This document shows, one piece after another, positions 1-7,980 of a stretch of DNA of 64,000 bases. How positions within the stretch are numbered: position 1 is the stretch's first letter; every line of letters starts with the position of its first letter. The notes beneath the pieces are model-generated. The model saw nothing but the letters and a program-made list of their open reading frames with translations, was not told the DNA's origin and did no database searches. The stretch is from Streptococcus devriesei DSM 19639 (GTDB lineage: Bacteria > Bacillota > Bacilli > Lactobacillales > Streptococcaceae). Where the stretch lies: contig NZ_KE384084.1 in the NCBI RefSeq assembly GCF_000423725.1, positions 446,222 through 510,221 on the forward strand, read 5' to 3'. The translations under genes and the position numbers were made by a program.

Positions 1-30
1 CTATAGTGGACTGACGTACACCCTTACTAA

Positions 31-67
31 GTTAAAAAGCAAGGCATTATCGGCCTTGCTTTTTAAC
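31..67. terminator. Bidirectional intrinsic terminator-like inverted repeat
   Basis: Positions 31-45 and 53-67 are perfect reverse complements (15 bp stem, 7-nt loop). A and T runs on the two sides give a U tail in either direction. Confidence 0.6.
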
Positions 68-192
68 TGTCGTAGCTGTTTTGACAGCCTCAACTTTTCA
101 ATCTCATCTGCTGCAAAGTCCTTTAAGACCTTTAAATTTTTTATTATAACATGCCCCATTGACTTTTTGAAAGCGTTTTGCTAAACTGATTT

Positions 193-198
193 TATAAT
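193..198 (+). promoter_or_regulatory. Candidate -10 box for the ABC-F leader
   Basis: TATAAT lies about 295 bases before the ABC-F start codon. No good -35 sits at 16-18 bp, so the promoter is only moderately supported. A start near 205 would give a leader of almost 290 nt. Confidence 0.4.
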
Positions 199-228
199 AT
201 CATTGGAGGTATGGTGCATTGAAAAACT

Positions 229-269
229 AAAATTCTTCATATTGGATATACTTTATCTAGAAGAATTTT
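229..269 (+). promoter_or_regulatory. Leader hairpin 1 of the ABC-F transcript
   Basis: AAAATTCTTC (229-238) pairs perfectly with GAAGAATTTT (260-269) and is followed by more T residues, so it can act as a terminator. Its loop side (249-260) is perfectly complementary over 12 nt to 443-454, inside the second hairpin. A triplet ORF (ATG GTG CAT TGA, 211-222) with GGAGG at 205-209 lies just upstream. Confidence 0.55.
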
Positions 270-436
270 TTGTGTGCACCAAGATCCAAAAAATTGCAAC
301 CAATACTCAAATAAAATCAAAATGATGCTAGGTGACAAGCTGCAGCCGGTACTAAAAGTGACATCACCGACCTACGACCTACCATTTTTATTTTCAAAAA
401 GTATAGACTGCTGCTGTTTTTGATAGCATAAAAAAT

Positions 437-470
437 GCCCTACTAGATAAAGTAGCGGCTTTTATTGTTT
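437..470 (+). terminator. Attenuator terminator directly before the ABC-F gene
   Basis: GCCCTACT (437-444) pairs with AGTAGCGGC (451-459) with one bulged C, then TTTTATTGTTT follows. The structure ends about 8 bases before the Shine-Dalgarno, so it is placed to stop transcription before translation begins. Pairing of 443-454 with 249-260 would destroy it (antitermination). Confidence 0.6.
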
Positions 471-492
471 GAAAAAGAAAGGAGGACAGTCT

Positions 493-1998
493 ATGCTGCA
501 ACTCCAGCATCTAACGATTACCCACCAGAAAGATTTGCAAACACTTATTCGAGATCTTAATCTTGTGGTCAACCCTGGCGACAAGCTGGCTCTTATCGGT
601 GAAGAGGGAACTGGTAAGTCTACCCTGCTTAAAGCCCTTCTCAATCCTCGCTTGATTGCTGGCTATACCATCATGGAAGGAACAATCACCAACCGCTTTA
701 GCCGTACAGGGTACCTCCCTCAGAATATAGCGCCAGTAGATTTAGACCGCAGCTTAAGCAACTATCTCTACCATGATATAGACTATGACAGCTTTGATTT
801 TAATCTTTTTTATCAAATGGCAGAGCTCTTTCAATTTGATACTAATCGCTTTGATGACCATGAACAACTGGTCAGAAACCTCTCAGGCGGGGAAAAATTG
901 AAATTGCAGCTGCTGAAAATCTTAGCCAGTGGCCCTGATCTCTTGCTCTTTGATGAACCTTCCAGTGATTTGGATCTAGAAAGTCTGCAATGGCTGGAAA
1001 AATTTGTCAAAAGGACAGATAAGACTGTTATCTTTATCTCACATGATGAAGAACTCTTAACAAACACTGCTACTGCTATACTTCATCTTGAATTATTGAA
1101 AAAACGTCAAGAAGCTCGCGCCAGCTATTTTCATGGAGACTACCGAAGCTATCGTCAGCAAAGACGTGAACGGTTTGAACGCCAACTGCAGCTGGCCAAT
1201 AAGGAGCGCGAAGAACACGCTAAAAAATCTCAGAAATACCAGCGCATTCAGCAACGCATAGAACATGAACTGCGCAAGACTAAAAATGATGTTACAGGAC
1301 GGCTTCTAGCCAAAAAAATGCATGCCCACCAAGCTCAAAAAGGCCGCCTAAACAAAGAGGCGGAGCAATTCACTGAAATTCCTCAGGATATGGATACGAT
1401 TGACCTTTTCTTTTCAGATATTCAGGCTCTGCCTGCTAGCAAGGTCATTCTTAAATGGGAAGCAAGAGAATTAGTAAGCGGACAAAAAGTCGATTGGCAA
1501 ATCCGTGGGCAGGACAAGCTGGTCATTACAGGGCAAAATGGCATTGGCAAAACACTTCTGCTCAAGCAGGTTTTGGAAGAATTGAGAACAAGAACAGACC
1601 TTTCCTTGGGCTACATGCCCCAAAATGACGAGGAGATTTTAGATGCCCACCAAACTGCTCTGAGCTTTCTATCGGATGTCGCAAGTCCAGAGAAGGCAAG
1701 AACTTTCCTTGCCAGCCTGCAATTCACACGCCAAGAAGTCGGGCACACCGTTCTTGACCTCTCCGGTGGGCAAAAAGCCAAGCTCTTTCTGGCTAAAATG
1801 GTCCTGGAAGGAAATAATGTTCTCATTCTAGATGAACCAACACGCCACTTCTCGCCAACCAGCCAGCCGCTGATCCGGCAACTTCTTAAGGATTACCCCG
1901 GCTGCATCATCAGTGTTTCCCATGACCGTAGTTTTATAAAAGAGATTGGTAACACTATCTATCAGCTCGACCAAAAGTACCTCCGAAAGATTCAATAA
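493..1998 (+). CDS. ABC-F family ATP-binding protein (ribosome-associated type)
   Basis: A 501-residue soluble protein with two ABC cassettes and no membrane segment, as in ABC-F proteins that act on the ribosome (translation factors or antibiotic-protection proteins). First cassette: Walker A GEEGTGKST, signature LSGGE, Walker B LLLFDEPSSDLD. A charged, coiled-coil-like linker rich in R, E, Q and K follows. Second cassette: GQNGIGKT, LSGGQK and VLILDEPTRHFSP. I place the start at ATG 493 because AAAGGAGG sits 7 nt upstream; the longer frame would need TTG at 469 inside the leader. The attenuator-like leader is typical of antibiotic-inducible ABC-F genes. Whether this one gives resistance cannot be read from the sequence. 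Confidence 0.88.
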   Translation: MLQLQHLTITHQKDLQTLIRDLNLVVNPGDKLALIGEEGTGKSTLLKALLNPRLIAGYTIMEGTITNRFSRTGYLPQNIAPVDLDRSLSNYLYHDIDYDSFDFNLFYQMAELFQFDTNRFDDHEQLVRNLSGGEKLKLQLLKILASGPDLLLFDEPSSDLDLESLQWLEKFVKRTDKTVIFISHDEELLTNTATAILHLELLKKRQEARASYFHGDYRSYRQQRRERFERQLQLANKEREEHAKKSQKYQRIQQRIEHELRKTKNDVTGRLLAKKMHAHQAQKGRLNKEAEQFTEIPQDMDTIDLFFSDIQALPASKVILKWEARELVSGQKVDWQIRGQDKLVITGQNGIGKTLLLKQVLEELRTRTDLSLGYMPQNDEEILDAHQTALSFLSDVASPEKARTFLASLQFTRQEVGHTVLDLSGGQKAKLFLAKMVLEGNNVLILDEPTRHFSPTSQPLIRQLLKDYPGCIISVSHDRSFIKEIGNTIYQLDQKYLRKIQ

Positions 1999-2000
1999 CT

Positions 2001-2072
2001 AAAAGAGAGTGGAGAAAAATCGGTAAATCGTCATGAAATAGCGATTTCGATTTTGTTGTCCCACTCTCTTTT
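2001..2072. terminator. Bidirectional terminator between convergent genes
   Basis: AAAAGAGAGTGG (2001-2012) is the perfect reverse complement of 2061-2072. Shorter nested stems (AAATCG/CGATTT) lie inside. It serves the ABC-F gene and the convergent ABC permease gene. Confidence 0.8.
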
Positions 2073-2093
2073 CATTCTTAGTTAAGCTCATTT

Positions 2094-2747
2094 TTAAAAT
2101 TCTTTGGTTTTCATAATACCAATACTGATTTTTAAGGAAATCGCCAAAATCAGAAGGGCTGCAAGAATTAATAAAGCGACGAGTGCTTCTGCGCTGAGAA
2201 CAGGCAGGTGATTGAGTAAATTTGCCAAATCAATGTCAAAAAACATGTTAGCAGTTTTAAGAAGAACAATACCTAGAACAACCAGTCCGGCAATGCTTGC
2301 AATTATTGCGATACGGCCTTTTTCTGCTCCAAACTTCAGCTGAATCGGGAGCATGATAGCCTGCATTATCACAACCAAAGGGAAAATAAAGCTGGCTGTC
2401 ATCAAAATGTCTTTGACTGACATTCCCCTCAAACTTGCAGCTACTATTGCCAAAAGGAGAGCAGCTATCCAAGAGCTGAAACTCAGCAGAACAGCCAAAA
2501 TATATTTCTCAAGAGCATAGTTACTGCGGGTGATAGGAAGGGTGAACAAAAAGGCACTTCCGTTGTCAAGTTCATCATAGCTGGTAGTTGTTAAAGCAAA
2601 TAAGGAAACGGTAAACGTCATAAAATATAAGGGAAAAGCAATGTCATCTGAAAAGCCAACCAATCCAATCACAACAGCCAGCAGCAAATAAAAGAAGTTT
2701 TTTTGCTGCCCAATCAATTTAAAATCTTTTATCAAAAGCCCTTTCAT
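2094..2747 (-). CDS. ABC-2 type transporter permease
   Basis: A 217-residue, strongly hydrophobic protein with about six predicted membrane segments and no ATPase motif. It is the membrane half of the transporter whose ATPase is encoded just upstream; the start codon overlaps the ATPase stop (ATGA), so the two are translationally coupled. Its content and length fit the small ABC-2 permeases that travel with YtrA-type GntR regulators. In such operons the exporter usually answers cell-envelope stress or peptide antibiotics. That role and the substrate are inferred from context. Confidence 0.8.
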   Translation of the reverse strand: MKGLLIKDFKLIGQQKNFFYLLLAVVIGLVGFSDDIAFPLYFMTFTVSLFALTTTSYDELDNGSAFLFTLPITRSNYALEKYILAVLLSFSSWIAALLLAIVAASLRGMSVKDILMTASFIFPLVVIMQAIMLPIQLKFGAEKGRIAIIASIAGLVVLGIVLLKTANMFFDIDLANLLNHLPVLSAEALVALLILAALLILAISLKISIGIMKTKEF

Positions 2748-3595
2748 AGTTTATCCCCCCTTATCATCAAGGCTGTCACCGTGTCAATAGTCCCCTTTTC
2801 AAGAGCAATCGCGGGATAGTTTTCCAAGTAAAATTGCTTTTGATTGGTCAGACAGCTATAGCCAAATCTTCCTTTTTTAAAGCGAAGAATAAACGATTTA
2901 TCCAATTCAGCAAACTGTTCTTCTGTAGCTTTCAAGACAGCATAATCACTCAGTAAAACATCTGTTTCCTCGTGCAGAATAATCCGGCCTTCATCTATCA
3001 TGTAGAGATCATCGCACAAACTTTCTAAGTCGCTTGAAATATGGGAGCTAATCAGAATAGAACGTCTGTCGTCCTGCTCCATATAATCTCTCAATAAGTC
3101 CAGCAATTCATCTCTGGTCATAACGTCCAGACCTGCTGTCGGCTCATCCAGTATGAGCAGTTCTGCCTGATGAGAAATAGCAACCAGGACTTTTAACTTG
3201 GCTTTCATACCTGTTGAGAAATCTTTTAAAAATTTTTCTTTGGGCAGCTGAAATCTATCCAGCTGTTTAAGAAAGAATGCCTTGTCAAAAGCCGGATACA
3301 TAGCTTCTAAAATCGAAAGAATATCGATTATCCGTAAATAGCCGCTGAATCCAGAATCAGAAAGCACCACGCCCAGTTTTTCTTTGTCCTTAGCTGTCAA
3401 ACGCTGACTGTCTTTTCCAAAAAGACTAATCTGCCCGCCGTCTGTTGAAATCAAACCTAAGATAGACTTAAACAGTGTCGTTTTGCCGGATCCATTTTGT
3501 CCAATCAAACCGGTAATCACCCCCTCTTTGATGTCTAACGAAGCCTTCAGAGAAAAGCGATCATATTGTTTCCTTAAATCGTTGATTTTTAACAT
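2744..3595 (-). CDS. ABC transporter ATP-binding protein (YtrB-like)
   Basis: A 283-residue ATPase. Near the N terminus is Walker A GQNGSGKTT; a degenerate signature (FSTGMKAKL) follows, then Walker B LLILDEPTAGLD and the switch H in ISSHISSD. About 80 C-terminal residues lie beyond the core, as in multidrug/bacitracin-type ABC ATPases. GGAGG 8 nt before ATG 3595 overlaps the 3' end of the GntR gene. It is the middle gene of a GntR-ATPase-permease operon and should be controlled by the GntR protein through the operator at 3993-4047. Confidence 0.9.
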   Translation of the reverse strand: MLKINDLRKQYDRFSLKASLDIKEGVITGLIGQNGSGKTTLFKSILGLISTDGGQISLFGKDSQRLTAKDKEKLGVVLSDSGFSGYLRIIDILSILEAMYPAFDKAFFLKQLDRFQLPKEKFLKDFSTGMKAKLKVLVAISHQAELLILDEPTAGLDVMTRDELLDLLRDYMEQDDRRSILISSHISSDLESLCDDLYMIDEGRIILHEETDVLLSDYAVLKATEEQFAELDKSFILRFKKGRFGYSCLTNQKQFYLENYPAIALEKGTIDTVTALMIRGDKL

Positions 3596-3598
3596 GGC

Positions 3599-3973
3599 TT
3601 AATCCTCCAAAATCAAATCAAATAGACTCCTGATCTCCTTGTCAGAAAGGCCGTAACGCCTTCCTTTTTGAACGGCGCGCTCAAAATCAGTCTCTACTTC
3701 TTTTTTCTGCTCTTCCAATAAGAGTGCCGGGTTTACAGCGGCAACATAGCTGCCCTTGCCATGGACAGTGACTGTAAAACCATCGCTTTCTAAAACATCA
3801 TAGGCCTTTTTTACGGTCAGTGCACTGATTTTTAAATCCTTGGATAAAGAACGAACGGACGGCAAGAGGTCATTTTCTTTTAACTGGCCTGTTCGGATGC
3901 CTTTCTTTACTTGCTCCACAATCTGCTCATAAATTGGAACCATAGAAGAGTTATTAATTATTATTTGCATCAT
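3599..3973 (-). CDS. GntR-family transcriptional regulator, YtrA subfamily
   Basis: A 124-residue repressor-sized protein. The N-terminal 70 residues form a GntR winged helix (PIYEQIVEQVKKGI, LPSVRSLSKDLKISALTVKKAY, HGKGSYVA). Only a short C-terminal tail follows, which marks the YtrA subfamily. It is the first gene of an operon with an ABC ATPase and permease, so it most likely represses its own operon. An extended symmetric site sits exactly on the promoter. The inducer is unknown. An alternative ATG lies one codon downstream. Confidence 0.88.
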   Translation of the reverse strand: MMQIIINNSSMVPIYEQIVEQVKKGIRTGQLKENDLLPSVRSLSKDLKISALTVKKAYDVLESDGFTVTVHGKGSYVAAVNPALLLEEQKKEVETDFERAVQKGRRYGLSDKEIRSLFDLILED

Positions 3974-3992
3974 CTGATTTCTTCCTTCTTGT

Positions 3993-4047
3993 TATAAACA
4001 GTATATAACAGTATACAACTCTTGTCAAGTGTTATATACTGTTTATA
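3993..4047 (-). promoter_or_regulatory. Promoter and operator of the GntR-ABC operon
   Basis: On the minus strand TTGACA (4023-4028) and TATACT (4000-4005) are separated by exactly 17 bp. Two 17-bp perfect inverted arms (3993-4009 and 4031-4047) flank the core. A third, direct copy AACAGTATACAAC (4008-4020) is offset by 11 bp from AACAGTATATAAC (3997-4009). Binding of a GntR dimer here would cover both promoter elements. Confidence 0.8.
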
Positions 4048-4061
4048 GAAAAATTTTTAAA

Positions 4062-4098
4062 AAAATACCAGCCGATATTCACATCAGACTGGTATTTT
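4062..4098 (-). terminator. Terminator of the 53-aa small gene
   Basis: AAAATACCAG (4062-4071) pairs with CTGGTATTTT (4089-4098). The T run on the minus strand is the A-rich stretch 4052-4065. Confidence 0.75.
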
Positions 4099-4101
4099 GC
4101 G

Positions 4102-4263
4102 TTATTCTGCTTTTTCTTTAGCAATTTTTTCGCGTTCCAAACGCAGCTTGCGATTGGGATTGAGCTTATTAAAAAGTTTTTCTAATTTCTCAGCATTCCA
4201 AACATCGGCTGCTGACACAAAATTGCCATCTTTATCTTTAAATGATATTGGCTTATCACCCAT
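4102..4263 (-). CDS. Small conserved acidic/basic protein of unknown function
   Basis: A 53-residue frame starting MGDKPISFKDKDG, with a perfect GGAGG 7 nt upstream (4271-4275) and a strong terminator right after the stop. It is hydrophilic, with no membrane segment; the first half is mixed (VSAADVWNAEKLEKL) and the last twenty residues are rich in R, K and E. I believe similar short proteins occur in other streptococci, but I cannot name a function. The signals around it make it a real gene despite its length. Confidence 0.75.
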   Translation of the reverse strand: MGDKPISFKDKDGNFVSAADVWNAEKLEKLFNKLNPNRKLRLEREKIAKEKAE

Positions 4264-4282
4264 AATAAAACCTCCATCTTGA

Positions 4283-4615
4283 TTAGGTTTAATATTTAGT
4301 TACTCGTAAAGGCCGGCTGAGCTTAACTAATTCTATAGTGGCTAGAATTCCTTTTGCCAGCCAAAAGCCTGGTGTTACGACAGGCAGGCCGCCAGCAGTT
4401 TCTCCTTTATTCATGAAAAAGTCACGACGTGAGAAAAACGATTCGAGACTAATCGTTTTTCGAGCTAGTAAGTCGCTTAGCCAAATATCCTAGCGATTCT
4501 CACTTTTCCACCGGATACCTTTGCCAGCTAAAAGCCTGGTGTTACGACAGGCAGACCGCCATAGCGGCTGCCGTTGTATATCTAAGTACTTTAGTACTTA
4601 GATATACTTCCAACA
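4283..4615. repeat. Intergenic region with a 44-bp direct repeat and palindromes
   Basis: No gene seen. Two nearly identical blocks (4350-4394 and 4518-4561; two substitutions and one length difference) are 168 bases apart. Between them is a hairpin GAAAAACGATT/AATCGTTTTTC (about 4434-4461). After the second block comes a 30-base palindrome (4577-4606), which may be the obg terminator. This looks like a non-coding repeat element rather than decayed coding sequence. Confidence 0.55.
4577..4606. terminator. Perfect palindrome after obg
   Basis: Fourteen bases pair perfectly around a 2-nt loop (TATATCTAAGTACT...). It lies 10 bases after the obg stop codon on the minus strand. There is no clear T run, so its function as a terminator is uncertain. 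Confidence 0.4.
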
Positions 4616-5926
4616 TTAATCCACAAACTCAAATTCAAACTTACCAATACGGACAGTATCGCCATCCCTAGCACCGCGCTCACGCAGAGCCTCATCCACT
4701 CCCATGGCACGCAATTGCCGCGAGAATTTCATGATGGCTTCATCACGCTCAAGATTAGTCATGACAAAGAGTTTTTCAAGTTTTTCACCGGAGAGTACCC
4801 AGGCAGCATCATCAGCCCGGGAAATCTCAAAGGCTTTTTCTTCCTCATCAAAACCATAGTAAGCTTCTTCCTGCATTTCTGAAGCATCATAAAGAAGAAA
4901 GTCATCGGTCTTGTCTAATAGCTGTGCCGTTGCATCCAGCAAAGCATCGAGTCCTTGATGAGTAATTCCTGAAATTGGAAAAATCTGCGGCTGCTCATCA
5001 AACTCATCATAATTGGCTGCCAGCTTTTCTTTGAAGACCTTTAGGTTTTCTGAAGCTTCCGGCATATCCATTTTATTGGCAACAATAATCTGCGGCCGCT
5101 CCATCAAGCGGAGATTATAGGTTTCAAGCTCCTTATTGATCGCTAAATAGTCCTCATAAGGATCCCGGCCTTCCGCTGCTGACATATCAATCACATGTAA
5201 AATAACACGCGTACGCTCAATATGCCGCAGAAACTGTGTTCCCAAACCGACACCCTGACTGGCTCCTTCGATCAGCCCGGGTAAATCAGCTACAGCAAAG
5301 GAGTCGCCGGACTTGGTCCGAACCATGCCTAAATTAGGAACGATGGTGGTAAAATGATAGGCACCGATCTTTGGTTTAGCTGCCGTAATAACGCTGAGCA
5401 AGGTTGATTTCCCTACTGAAGGAAAACCGACTAAACCGACATCTGCCAAAATTTTCAGCTCCAAGGCTAATTCACGCTCTTCTCCCGGTTCCCCATTTTC
5501 AGAAATCTCAGGCGCCGGATTTCGAGGTGTTGCGAAACGAATATTCCCACGGCCGCCGCGGCCGCCGTGAGCAGCAATAAACTCCTGACCATTGGTCACT
5601 AAATCTGCCAGAACCTTACCCGTCTCCGCATCTCGAACTGTTGTTCCTTGCGGTACCCGCACATAGAGGTCCTCTGCGCCGCGGCCGTGCATTCCCTTGG
5701 TCATCCCGTTCTCACCGGCCTTGGCTTTAAAATTGCGGTTGTAGCGGAAATCCATCAGCGTACGGAGCCCTTCGTCAACCACAAAAATAACATTGCCCCC
5801 GCGGCCGCCGTCGCCTCCCCAAGGACCGCCGTTGGCAACATATTTTTCACGGCGGAAAGCAACCATCCCATCACCGCCGCGGCCAGCTTTGACTGAGACC
5901 TTAGCAGTATCTAAAAACATACTCAT
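4616..5926 (-). CDS. obg: Obg GTPase (ribosome assembly)
   Basis: A 436-residue essential GTPase of 50S ribosome maturation and stress control. Residues 1-158 form the glycine-rich Obg fold ([19 protein letters not shown]). The G domain follows with G1 GFPSVGKST, switch sequence [11 protein letters not shown]3 DLPGLIEGA and G4 NKMD. The last 90 residues are the C-terminal OCT domain found in Firmicutes. The length is normal for streptococci. A second ATG lies two codons in; I keep the first because MSMFLDTAK is the usual start. The DUF4044 gene lies just upstream on the same strand with a short terminator-like hairpin between them. Confidence 0.96.
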   Translation of the reverse strand: MSMFLDTAKVSVKAGRGGDGMVAFRREKYVANGGPWGGDGGRGGNVIFVVDEGLRTLMDFRYNRNFKAKAGENGMTKGMHGRGAEDLYVRVPQGTTVRDAETGKVLADLVTNGQEFIAAHGGRGGRGNIRFATPRNPAPEISENGEPGEERELALELKILADVGLVGFPSVGKSTLLSVITAAKPKIGAYHFTTIVPNLGMVRTKSGDSFAVADLPGLIEGASQGVGLGTQFLRHIERTRVILHVIDMSAAEGRDPYEDYLAINKELETYNLRLMERPQIIVANKMDMPEASENLKVFKEKLAANYDEFDEQPQIFPISGITHQGLDALLDATAQLLDKTDDFLLYDASEMQEEAYYGFDEEEKAFEISRADDAAWVLSGEKLEKLFVMTNLERDEAIMKFSRQLRAMGVDEALRERGARDGDTVRIGKFEFEFVD

Positions 5927-5954
5927 ATCTTTTCTACCTTGTCTTGATTCGCTT

Positions 5955-5978
5955 AAAAAAACGCCCGTAAGCGTTTCT
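5955..5978 (-). terminator. Short terminator between the DUF4044 gene and obg
   Basis: On the minus strand AAACGC and GCGTTT form a 6-bp stem followed by seven T residues. The stem is short, so some readthrough into obg is likely. Confidence 0.5.
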
Positions 5979-5980
5979 TT

Positions 5981-6109
5981 TTAAATAATGGCACTGAGTG
6001 CGCTGAGAACTACCGCTCCGACAGTGACCAAAACCATAATGATAACGACAATTAACGTCAGTTTTTCAAACGGTGTTTTCTTACGTGGTCCGTTTTCTCC
6101 AAAAGCCAA
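5981..6109 (-). CDS. DUF4044-type small membrane protein
   Basis: A 42-residue protein: a short basic N terminus (AFGENGPRKKTPFEKL) followed by one transmembrane helix. It starts at TTG 6109, with AGAGGT about 7 nt upstream. The pattern basic head, FEKLTL, then a single helix ending in ALSA matches small streptococcal DUF4044 proteins as I remember them. Function is unknown. It lies directly upstream of obg on the same strand. Confidence 0.75.
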   Translation of the reverse strand: MAFGENGPRKKTPFEKLTLIVVIIMVLVTVGAVVLSALSAII

Positions 6110-6335
6110 TTTTTCTACCTCTTTCACTGCATTTTATCTCATTTATCTTACCACGAATCAAAGGAATAAGCAAATACCAAGCTAAAGAAAAATTCCTTAG
6201 GTAATTAGTTGTGATTTGCTTTTAAATATGCTAGAGTTAATTTGAAAAATGGCAGTAACTGCAGCTGCTTGAACAGCTCAAAATTTAATCGATCTTCGCT
6301 AACAAATCTGTCATACCAGCAAAAGGAGGCCGCTT

Positions 6336-6698
6336 ATGTCCATTTACAGTAAATCTTACACCACTGCGCCCAAGCATTCAGCTATGCATTTGGGTTCCGG
6401 CTGCTTAAATGTATTATCAACTCCCAGCATGACTGCTTTTATTGAAAATACAGCCTTCCTCTACTGTGAAGAAAAGCTGGATGTTTCAGAAACGACTGTC
6501 GGAGCGCAGATTACGGTTCAGCACTTAACCCCGACCAAAATCGGCCAGGCCGTTGATGTCAGAATATTGGAAGCTGACAAAGACGGTCGGCGCTTCCATT
6601 TTAAGTTTGAAGTTTACGAAGGCGATAAGCTCATTGGTAAGGGAGAGCACACCCGTGTCACCGTCAATATCCAAAAATTTCTTGATAAATTAGATTAA
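6336..6698 (+). CDS. Hot-dog thioesterase, fluoroacetyl-CoA thioesterase-like
   Basis: A 120-residue single hot-dog domain protein. The N-terminal segment (HLGSGCLNVLSTPSMTAFIENTA) and the later V-x-H-L-x-P-T and GKGEHTR-like segments match FlK/YkgJ-type acyl-CoA thioesterases, which use a T/E/H set of residues; E and H are visible here (FIENTA, GKGEHTRV). A strong AAAGGAGG precedes ATG 6336. Its substrate cannot be told. It stands alone on the plus strand between minus-strand genes and has two terminators after it. Two more hot-dog proteins are encoded within 3 kb. Confidence 0.8.
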   Translation: MSIYSKSYTTAPKHSAMHLGSGCLNVLSTPSMTAFIENTAFLYCEEKLDVSETTVGAQITVQHLTPTKIGQAVDVRILEADKDGRRFHFKFEVYEGDKLIGKGEHTRVTVNIQKFLDKLD

Positions 6699-6705
6699 AA
6701 AAATG

Positions 6706-6755
6706 AAAAAAGCGGAAAAATCTGTTTAGGCAAACACATGATTTCTCCGCTTTTG
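6706..6755 (+). terminator. Terminator 1 after the thioesterase gene
   Basis: A long stem AAAAGCGGA-AAATC / GATTT-TCCGCTTTT with one mismatch, within 10 bases of the stop codon. Confidence 0.65.
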
Positions 6756-6764
6756 CTACTTCAC

Positions 6765-6788
6765 GCTGCCTGACAGGCAGCTTTTTTT
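6765..6788 (+). terminator. Terminator 2 after the thioesterase gene
   Basis: GCTGCC and GGCAGC around TGACA, followed by seven T residues: a compact rho-independent terminator on the plus strand. Confidence 0.75.
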
Positions 6789-6799
6789 GTCAGGGAAAA

Positions 6800-7024
6800 T
6801 TAGTTTGATTCAAATTGTTTCCAGTCCAATTGGCTAACTGTTTGGTACAAATCCCCAATCACTCCTTTGTAGCCAATGTCCTGCCCCTTATAAGTCAGCG
6901 ACACAACTCGGTAATAATCCGGCAGGGTGAGACAGCCGCTCAGTGCCAGCATCAATTCTTCAATAGTGTTAAAGTGGTTTTCTTTTTTAGCTTGGTAAGC
7001 GTCTAAATAAGTTAATACAATCAT
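6800..7024 (-). CDS. DUF4649-type small protein
   Basis: A 74-residue soluble protein starting MIVLTYLDAYQ, with an IEELMLALSGCLTLPDYY core. I recognise it as similar to the small streptococcal DUF4649 family, whose function is not known. It lies 32 bases downstream of the NmrA-like gene on the same strand, so the two may be co-transcribed. Confidence 0.7.
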   Translation of the reverse strand: MIVLTYLDAYQAKKENHFNTIEELMLALSGCLTLPDYYRVVSLTYKGQDIGYKGVIGDLYQTVSQLDWKQFESN

Positions 7025-7056
7025 AAATTTTTTCCTTTATTAATTAGCTGTTCATT

Positions 7057-7896
7057 TCAGTTCAGCTTTTGCCTAAGTAATTGTTCCAACGAAGCAGCCG
7101 GGCGTCCAAGGACACGCTCAATATCAGAAGAAACCCCTGCTTGTTCGCCCTCTTTAATAGCTGTGTAGGTGCTGACCCAGGCATCGTATTCCCATGCTTC
7201 CGCCGGCCAGGCCTTGCGCGATTGGTAGGCCTCTTCAATCGTTTCATCAATATAACAAACAGGCTTTTTACTTGCCTCAGCAACCGCCGTCACAATATCA
7301 TCCATTGATAAATCTGCCGGTCCGGTCATATCTAAGATTTGATTTTTCCATTTATCGGGATTGACCAAAATGGCTGCTGCCACTTCAGATACATCCTGTC
7401 TGGCTACGGCAGATACTTTCCCCTTGCCAGCCGGTCCGCGAATCTCACCATTTTCTAAACAGAGATCCAAAAAGAAATCCAAATAAAAATTGTCCCGCAA
7501 AAAAGTGTAGTCAAATCCCTTTTCCTTGATATAATTTTCAGTCTTAGCATGATCACGCGCCAAAGTGAAGACAGCATCATCTGCAGCATGGTAAAAAGAT
7601 GTGTAGATGATATGCTTGACACCCGCCTTGTCAGCTGCATCAATAAAATCAAAATGCTGCTGCAAACGATTAGGACTTTCTGAAGCAGACACCATCAGCA
7701 AGGTGTCAATGCCCTTTAAAGCTTCGATCGTTGCCGAAGAATTTTCAAAAGCAGCTTTAAGCACCTCAGCATTGTCATAATCAGCTGCCTTTTGCGGATT
7801 TCGAGCCAAGTGTCTGGCTGAAATACCCTTTTTTGCAATGAGTTCAGCAGTCACACCGCCCAGCTTGCCGGTTACACCTGTAATAGCAATTGTCAT
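7057..7896 (-). CDS. NmrA-like NAD(P)-binding protein / NAD(P)H quinone reductase-like
   Basis: A 279-residue atypical short-chain dehydrogenase. The N terminus has the Rossmann motif ITGVTGKLGG. No SDR Y-x3-K catalytic pair is evident; family members bind NAD(P) and either sense redox state or reduce quinones (QorB-type). I start at ATG 7896 because AAGGAGGT lies 5 nt upstream; the longer frame starts inside that ribosome binding site. It probably heads a two-gene unit with the DUF4649 gene. Confidence 0.82.
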   Translation of the reverse strand: MTIAITGVTGKLGGVTAELIAKKGISARHLARNPQKAADYDNAEVLKAAFENSSATIEALKGIDTLLMVSASESPNRLQQHFDFIDAADKAGVKHIIYTSFYHAADDAVFTLARDHAKTENYIKEKGFDYTFLRDNFYLDFFLDLCLENGEIRGPAGKGKVSAVARQDVSEVAAAILVNPDKWKNQILDMTGPADLSMDDIVTAVAEASKKPVCYIDETIEEAYQSRKAWPAEAWEYDAWVSTYTAIKEGEQAGVSSDIERVLGRPAASLEQLLRQKLN

Positions 7897-7980
7897 CACA
7901 ACCTCCTTCAAAGTTTATAAACTTATTATACCATTAGGAGGTTAAAAAAGAATGAATTTAGTTTGCTGGGAAGTTACTTA

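Larger units (their letters stand above)
1..492. other. Gene-free leader region upstream of the ABC-F gene
   Basis: No convincing gene. It holds an inverted repeat at 31-67, a TATAAT box at 193-198, hairpins at 229-269 and 437-459, and a weak 33-codon open frame at 322-423 with no clear ribosome binding site. A frame without a usable start is open on the minus strand from about 147 to the window edge and could be gene debris. Most of the region from about 205 on is probably the untranslated leader of the ABC-F mRNA. Confidence 0.6.

Noticed and set aside
31-67. Possible coding frame on the minus strand from 147 to 1
   Set aside because: No start codon and it reads through a perfect terminator-like palindrome; cannot be judged at the window edge.
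168-181. cre-like TGAAAGCGTTTTGC upstream of the ABC-F leader
   Set aside because: Two mismatches at the conserved end and no link between ABC-F genes and catabolite control; too weak to list.
4097-4282. 61-residue plus-strand frame
   Set aside because: It is the antisense shadow of the 53-residue minus-strand gene, which has a good ribosome binding site and terminator.
5988-6185. 65-residue plus-strand frame
   Set aside because: Antisense to the DUF4044-like gene, with no ribosome binding site.
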